The notes below the pieces were generated by a model that was given only the letters and a program-made list of their open reading frames with translations, made no database searches and had not been told where the DNA came from. From assembly GCA_030550015.1 (NCBI GenBank), contig JAUQQG010000103.1, positions 1 through 40,220 of the forward strand: DNA of 40,220 bases. Reading direction: 5' to 3'. The position numbers and the translations under genes were made by a program. Within the stretch, counting starts at the first letter, position 1, and each line of letters opens with the position of its first letter. This DNA comes from a bacterium (GTDB lineage: Bacteria > Sysuimicrobiota > Sysuimicrobiia > Sysuimicrobiales > Thermofontiviventaceae). Of the stretch, positions 38,005 through 40,220 are shown in pieces.

Positions 38005-39750
38005 GCGCGGAAGGGCGGAATCCGCTAGGAACGGGCGGTATCGGTTGGTGATGGGGAGCCGCCGATCCTTCCCCAACGCCCTGGGGGTAATCTTGATGCC
38101 CGGGGGAGCCTGCCTCCGCTTGTACTCATTCCGGTCCACCATTGCCGTGACCTTCGCCACAACATCCGGATCGAATCCAGCGGCGACGATCTCCTCAGGA
38201 GGCTTGTCCTCCTCCACATAGGCTTTTAACAGGGGGTCGAGGATCTCGTAAGGGGGGAGTGTCTCTTGGTCCACCTGTCCTGGCCTGAGTTCAGCGGTGG
38301 GAGGACGCTCTAGAACTCCCTCGGGGATCACCGGATCCCGCTCGTTCCGGTGCCTGGCCAGGGCATACACAAGGGTTTTGGGAACATCCTTGAGGACCGC
38401 GAACCCTCCCGCCATGTCCCCGTAGAGGGTTGCGTAGCCTGTGCTCATCTCGCTCTTGTTCCCGGTGGCCAGGACGAGCCAGCCGAACTTGTTTGAGAGC
38501 GCCATCAGGAGCGTCCCCCGGATACGCGCCTGGATGTTCTCCTCGGTCACATCCCGGGGGAGGCCGGAGAAGGGCTCCTCCAGGACCTGGAGGAACGCTT
38601 GGAAGATGGGGCCGATGGGAAGGAGGAGGAAACGGATGCCCAGGCGGCGGGCTAGCTCCTGGGCGTACCGCGCGCTCTCCTGAGAAGTGTACGGTGAGGG
38701 CATGAATACCCCCACAACGTTCTCGGGCCCTAGTGCATCCGCGGCGATGACTGCAGTGAGGGAGGAGTCGATGCCCCCGCTGAGCCCTACCACCACCGTG
38801 GTGAAACCGTTCTTCCTGACGTAGTCTGAGGTTCCCAGGACGAGGGCCCTGTATACCTCCTCCAGGGGCGGAAGGGGGTCTGCGAAGGTGGGGTTGACCT
38901 GCTGCTTTCGCGTAGAGAAGGTGACGCGAACAGGGATGGAGGGGGTAGGAACCTCCCCCAGCGGGAGGCGCCCCTCCTCTGCGATGGTGGGAGTCCTAGC
39001 CCTCCGGCGGCGGATCGCTTCGATGGGGAGATCAGCGATGACGAGGGCCTCTTCGAATTGGGGACCTCTTGCCAGGAGCGAACCCTCGTGGTCGAAGACA
39101 ACGCTCCCCCCATCGAAGACGAGCTCGTCCTGACCTCCAACGAGGTTGACGTAGACCACGGCGACGCCACCATCTCGGGCACGGGTCGCGAGCATCTCCT
39201 CGCGTAGGCGCCATTTGCCCATGTGGTAGGGCGAGGCATTGAGATTAAAGAGAACAAGGGCTCCGGCGCGCGACAACGCGAGGTGTGGGCCGTCAGGGAA
39301 CCAGATATCCTCACAGATACTCACCCCAAAAGGGACATCGTCGAGATGGAAGAGCGGGCAGCTCTTTCCAGGGGCGAAGTATCGCTTCTCGTCAAAGACG
39401 CCGTAGTTGGGAAGGAGGCGCTTGTGGTACACACCGGCGATGCGGCCATCAGCCAGCACGGCACTAGCGTTGAACAAAGTCTCCTGCCGGTCTACGAACC
39501 CGACGATGACCACAATCCCCTGACTAGAGGCGGCAACCTTATGGAGGCAGGAAAGGTTCTCCTCTATAAACTTGGGCCTGAGCAGAAGGTCCTCCGGAGG
39601 GTACCCTGTGATGGCGAGTTCTGGGAAGACGACGACATCCGCTCCTGCGGTACGTGCCTCTTCCACCGCTTGGCAGATCCTCTGGGTGTTCCCGTCGAGG
39701 TCTCCCACGGTAAGGTTGATCTGGGCAAGGGCAACGCGCATGTGCTTCAT
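37981..39750 (-). CDS. nadE: Glutamine-dependent NAD+ synthetase
   Basis: A 589-residue two-domain enzyme that amidates nicotinate adenine dinucleotide to NAD+, drawing ammonia from glutamine. The N-terminal nitrilase-type glutaminase (about 1-270) has Glu in FPELAITGYPPEDLL, Lys in YHKRLLPNYGVFDEKRYF and Cys in FGVSICEDIWFPDGPH. The C-terminal synthetase has the PP-loop GLSGGIDSSLTAVIAADALG (about 318-337), ATGNKSEMSTGYATLYGDMAGGFA and YKRRQAPPGIKI. The ATG at 39750 overlaps the stop of the ANTAR regulator gene (ATGA), so the two are translationally coupled. A start at 39741 is also possible. Use of glutamine ties it to the nitrogen theme of the region. Confidence 0.95.
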   Translation of the reverse strand: MKHMRVALAQINLTVGDLDGNTQRICQAVEEARTAGADVVVFPELAITGYPPEDLLLRPKFIEENLSCLHKVAASSQGIVVIVGFVDRQETLFNASAVLADGRIAGVYHKRLLPNYGVFDEKRYFAPGKSCPLFHLDDVPFGVSICEDIWFPDGPHLALSRAGALVLFNLNASPYHMGKWRLREEMLATRARDGGVAVVYVNLVGGQDELVFDGGSVVFDHEGSLLARGPQFEEALVIADLPIEAIRRRRARTPTIAEEGRLPLGEVPTPSIPVRVTFSTRKQQVNPTFADPLPPLEEVYRALVLGTSDYVRKNGFTTVVVGLSGGIDSSLTAVIAADALGPENVVGVFMPSPYTSQESARYAQELARRLGIRFLLLPIGPIFQAFLQVLEEPFSGLPRDVTEENIQARIRGTLLMALSNKFGWLVLATGNKSEMSTGYATLYGDMAGGFAVLKDVPKTLVYALARHRNERDPVIPEGVLERPPTAELRPGQVDQETLPPYEILDPLLKAYVEEDKPPEEIVAAGFDPDVVAKVTAMVDRNEYKRRQAPPGIKITPRALGKDRRLPITNRYRPFLADSALPREENRRGK

Positions 39751-40220
39751 CGCCTGCGCCTGCGTCCCTTCTCCTCTTGAGGGACGGAAATGAGGATGGC
39801 CTCAGCGACCTCCTTCAAGGGTTTGCGGCTGTTCATGCTGAGCCTGCGGATCCTCCCGAATGCCTCTGCTTCGCTCACGTCGAGATACCTCATGAGGACG
39901 CGCTTGGCCTGTTCAATGAGCTCCCTCGCCTCGATGGCATCCCTGAGGGTTCCGGCCTCTTGCTGGAGGATTTGGAGCTCTCGAAACCTGGCCACGGCGA
40001 TCTCCATGGCCGGGATGAGGTCGGCCTCCTTGAACGGTTTCACCAGGTACGCGAGGACCCCGCACCTCTTGGCCTCCTCCACAAGTTCGCGGTCCGCGTA
40101 AGCGGTGAGGAGGAGGATGGCCGTCGGGCGCTCGGCCATAATGGCGCGTGCGGCTTGCAAACCGTCCATCTGAGGCATCCGGATGTCGAGGATGATGAGA
40201 TCAGGAGCCATGTCCCGGGC
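39747..40220 (-). CDS. ANTAR-domain response regulator (AmiR/NasT type), N-terminus beyond the window
   Basis: The frame is open to the window edge and gives the last 157 residues. The receiver domain is seen from PDLIILDIRMPQMDGLQAARAI (phospho-acceptor Asp in LDIRMP), through LLLTAYADRELVEEAKRCGVLAYLVKPF (Thr and Lys switch residues). After a short coiled coil comes an ANTAR domain: RELIEQAKRVLMRYLDVSEAEAFGRIRRLSMNSRKPLKEVAEAIL, with the conserved Ala-Phe and Arg. ANTAR domains bind paired RNA hairpins and block transcription terminators, usually of nitrogen or ethanolamine genes. The tail is basic (KGRRRRR). Its most obvious target is the amtB leader at 37841-37914. Confidence 0.88.
   Translation of the reverse strand, partial: ARDMAPDLIILDIRMPQMDGLQAARAIMAERPTAILLLTAYADRELVEEAKRCGVLAYLVKPFKEADLIPAMEIAVARFRELQILQQEAGTLRDAIEARELIEQAKRVLMRYLDVSEAEAFGRIRRLSMNSRKPLKEVAEAILISVPQEEKGRRRRR

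Noticed and set aside
1..40220. CRISPR arrays, insertion sequences, prophage genes, rRNA operons
   Set aside because: No regularly spaced repeats, transposase or integrase motifs, or rRNA sequences were seen on either strand.

Overview
This 40.2-kb window is a high-GC (roughly 60 percent), densely coding bacterial chromosome segment. It holds no ribosomal RNA genes, insertion sequences, phage genes or CRISPR arrays. A threonyl-tRNA synthetase T-box leader, sigma-70-type promoters (TTGACA, 17 bp, TACAAT), strong Shine-Dalgarno sequences with some GTG and TTG starts, and a four-subunit-type pyruvate:ferredoxin oxidoreductase suggest an uncultured, at least partly anaerobic bacterium on the Gram-positive side of the tree (Firmicutes, Chloroflexi, Armatimonadota and relatives). 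The phylum cannot be fixed from the sequence alone.

Left part. Positions 1-3773 are a coenzyme and vitamin operon: the end of birA, a P1/S58 (NylC-like) self-processing hydrolase, an ECF-type vitamin uptake protein, type III pantothenate kinase (coaX) and a conserved protein of uncertain function. Positions 3974-8356 are a complete carbohydrate-type ABC importer (Tat-type binding protein, MalK-like ATPase, two permeases). Positions 8481-11514 encode pyruvate:ferredoxin oxidoreductase with fused gamma and delta subunits. Then come a signal-less BtuF-like protein, a small zinc-ribbon protein with its own strong promoter, and two Fe-S carrier genes (IscA/HesB type and NifU C-terminal type).

Middle. 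Positions 14004-17801 hold an unknown protein with a low-complexity tail, a membrane HD-GYP protein preceded by a small secreted peptide, a coiled-coil zinc-ribbon protein, an ArsN2-like acetyltransferase and a tRNA-Val(GAC) that lacks one acceptor-stem base. Positions 17857-20291 are a polar amino-acid ABC importer (minus strand), and 20463-24064 a dipeptide/oligopeptide-type importer without ATPases. A 2-hydroxyacid dehydrogenase, a membrane protein and a stand-alone Lrp-type ligand domain follow. Next is a T-box-controlled thrS, then comEC and holA.

Right part, the most interesting. On the minus strand an ANTAR-domain response regulator (cut by the window edge) overlaps a glutamine-dependent NAD synthetase gene. 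Just downstream a tight operon runs amtB, a membrane-anchored protein I do not recognise, a flotillin, glnA. Its roughly 160-nt leader starts with two short hairpins. The second has an AACGGC hexaloop (A1, G4, the ANTAR recognition pattern) and is mutually exclusive with a Rho-independent terminator that ends in CTCTTTTT. I infer that ammonium uptake, a flotillin membrane platform and glutamine synthesis are controlled together by ANTAR-dependent antitermination, with the regulator encoded next door. The pairing of flotillin and an unknown anchored protein with amtB and glnA, where GlnK would be expected, is the best candidate here for an undescribed system.
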